A DNA stretch of 5,674 bases. Origin: an uncultured Bacteroidales bacterium (GTDB taxonomy: Bacteria; Bacteroidota; Bacteroidia; Bacteroidales; UBA932). The stretch spans positions 1 through 5,674 of the forward strand of contig CAMJJO010000118.1 in NCBI GenBank assembly GCA_946406095.1, written 5' to 3'. Under the pieces are notes generated by a model, which was given only the letters and a program-made list of their open reading frames with translations, had not been told where the DNA came from and made no database searches. Below are positions 5,341 to 5,674 of the stretch, piece after piece (within the stretch, counting starts at the first letter, position 1; every line of letters starts with the position of its first letter). The translations under genes were made by a program, and so were the position numbers.

Positions 5341-5674
5341 ATGAGTCTGAAATGTGGAATAGTGGGGCTGCCGAACGTGGGCAAATCCACACTTTTCAAC
5401 TGCGTAAGTTCCGGGAAGGCGCAGAGCGCCAACTTCCCTTTCTGCACCATAGAACCCAACCTGGGCAGCACCAACGTGCCTGACCGCCGCCTGGACGTTC
5501 TCACCGAAATCTGCCATCCGCAGCGGACCATCCCAGCTACGGTGGATATAGTGGATATCGCCGGCCTGGTGAAGGGCGCGAGCCGCGGGGAGGGACTGGG
5601 CAACCAGTTCCTGGCTAATATCCGCGAATGCGACGCCATCCTTCACGTGCTGCGCTGTTTCGACGATGGCAACA
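5341..5674 (+). CDS. ychF: YchF-type P-loop ATPase, N-terminal part (cut by window end)
   Basis: The 111 residues present start MSLKCGIVGLPNVGKST and carry the P-loop GLPNVGKS (9-16), the YchF-typical switch region ANFPFCTIEPN (30-40), the Walker B-type DIAGLVKGAS (72-81), GEGLGNQFLANIRECDAILHVLRCF (83-107) and the start of the family's DDGN. YchF is a universally conserved translation-factor-class P-loop protein that hydrolyses ATP rather than GTP, associates with ribosomes and is linked to oxidative-stress regulation. The full protein is normally about 365 residues, so roughly 250, including the nucleotide-specificity motif and TGS domain, lie beyond the window. The sequence is intact up to the edge. 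Confidence 0.97.
   Translation, partial: MSLKCGIVGLPNVGKSTLFNCVSSGKAQSANFPFCTIEPNLGSTNVPDRRLDVLTEICHPQRTIPATVDIVDIAGLVKGASRGEGLGNQFLANIRECDAILHVLRCFDDGN

Overview
The window looks like a piece of a Bacteroidota (probably Bacteroidales) chromosome. Three start regions carry the Bacteroides-type -7 box TAnnTTTG, each as TATCTTTG; one of them has a TTTG -33 box 19 bp upstream. Convincing Shine-Dalgarno sequences are largely missing. The genes (a membrane-bound TIR protein, an NrtR/AraR-type Nudix regulator, CreD, GalK, an exported endonuclease/exonuclease/phosphatase protein and YchF) all have familiar Bacteroidales relatives. I cannot assign a genus.

Layout, left to right. 19-990 (+): TIR domain plus about five membrane segments. 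987-1670 (-): Nudix plus winged-helix regulator, convergent with the TIR gene. 1671-1760: a compact divergent promoter region holding two related 23-bp inverted repeats, very likely operators of the Nudix regulator. 1761-2996 (+): creD-like membrane protein. 2993-4141 (-): galK, convergent with creD. 4161-5267 (-): exported endonuclease/exonuclease/phosphatase-fold protein, 19 bp upstream of galK and probably co-transcribed with it. 5268-5340: a short divergent spacer with the ychF promoter. 5341-5674 (+): the first 111 codons of ychF, cut by the window edge. No stretch over 300 bases lacks a gene, and I saw no tRNA, rRNA, CRISPR array or complete insertion sequence.

How the parts may work together. 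The Nudix regulator and creD share a divergent control region with paired operators, so creD is the most likely regulated target and the regulator probably controls itself. The TIR gene lies tail to tail with the regulator. TIR domains can cleave NAD to ADP-ribose-type products, and some NrtR-family regulators are released from DNA by ADP-ribose, so a TIR-to-NrtR-to-CreD signalling route is a testable but speculative idea. galK and ychF look like housekeeping genes.

The most unusual structure is a 132-bp, GC-rich inverted-repeat element at 4651-4782. It lies inside the endonuclease/exonuclease/phosphatase gene, keeps the reading frame (44 codons), and adds about 40 Gly/Pro/charged residues between two conserved strands of the enzyme fold without disturbing the catalytic motifs.
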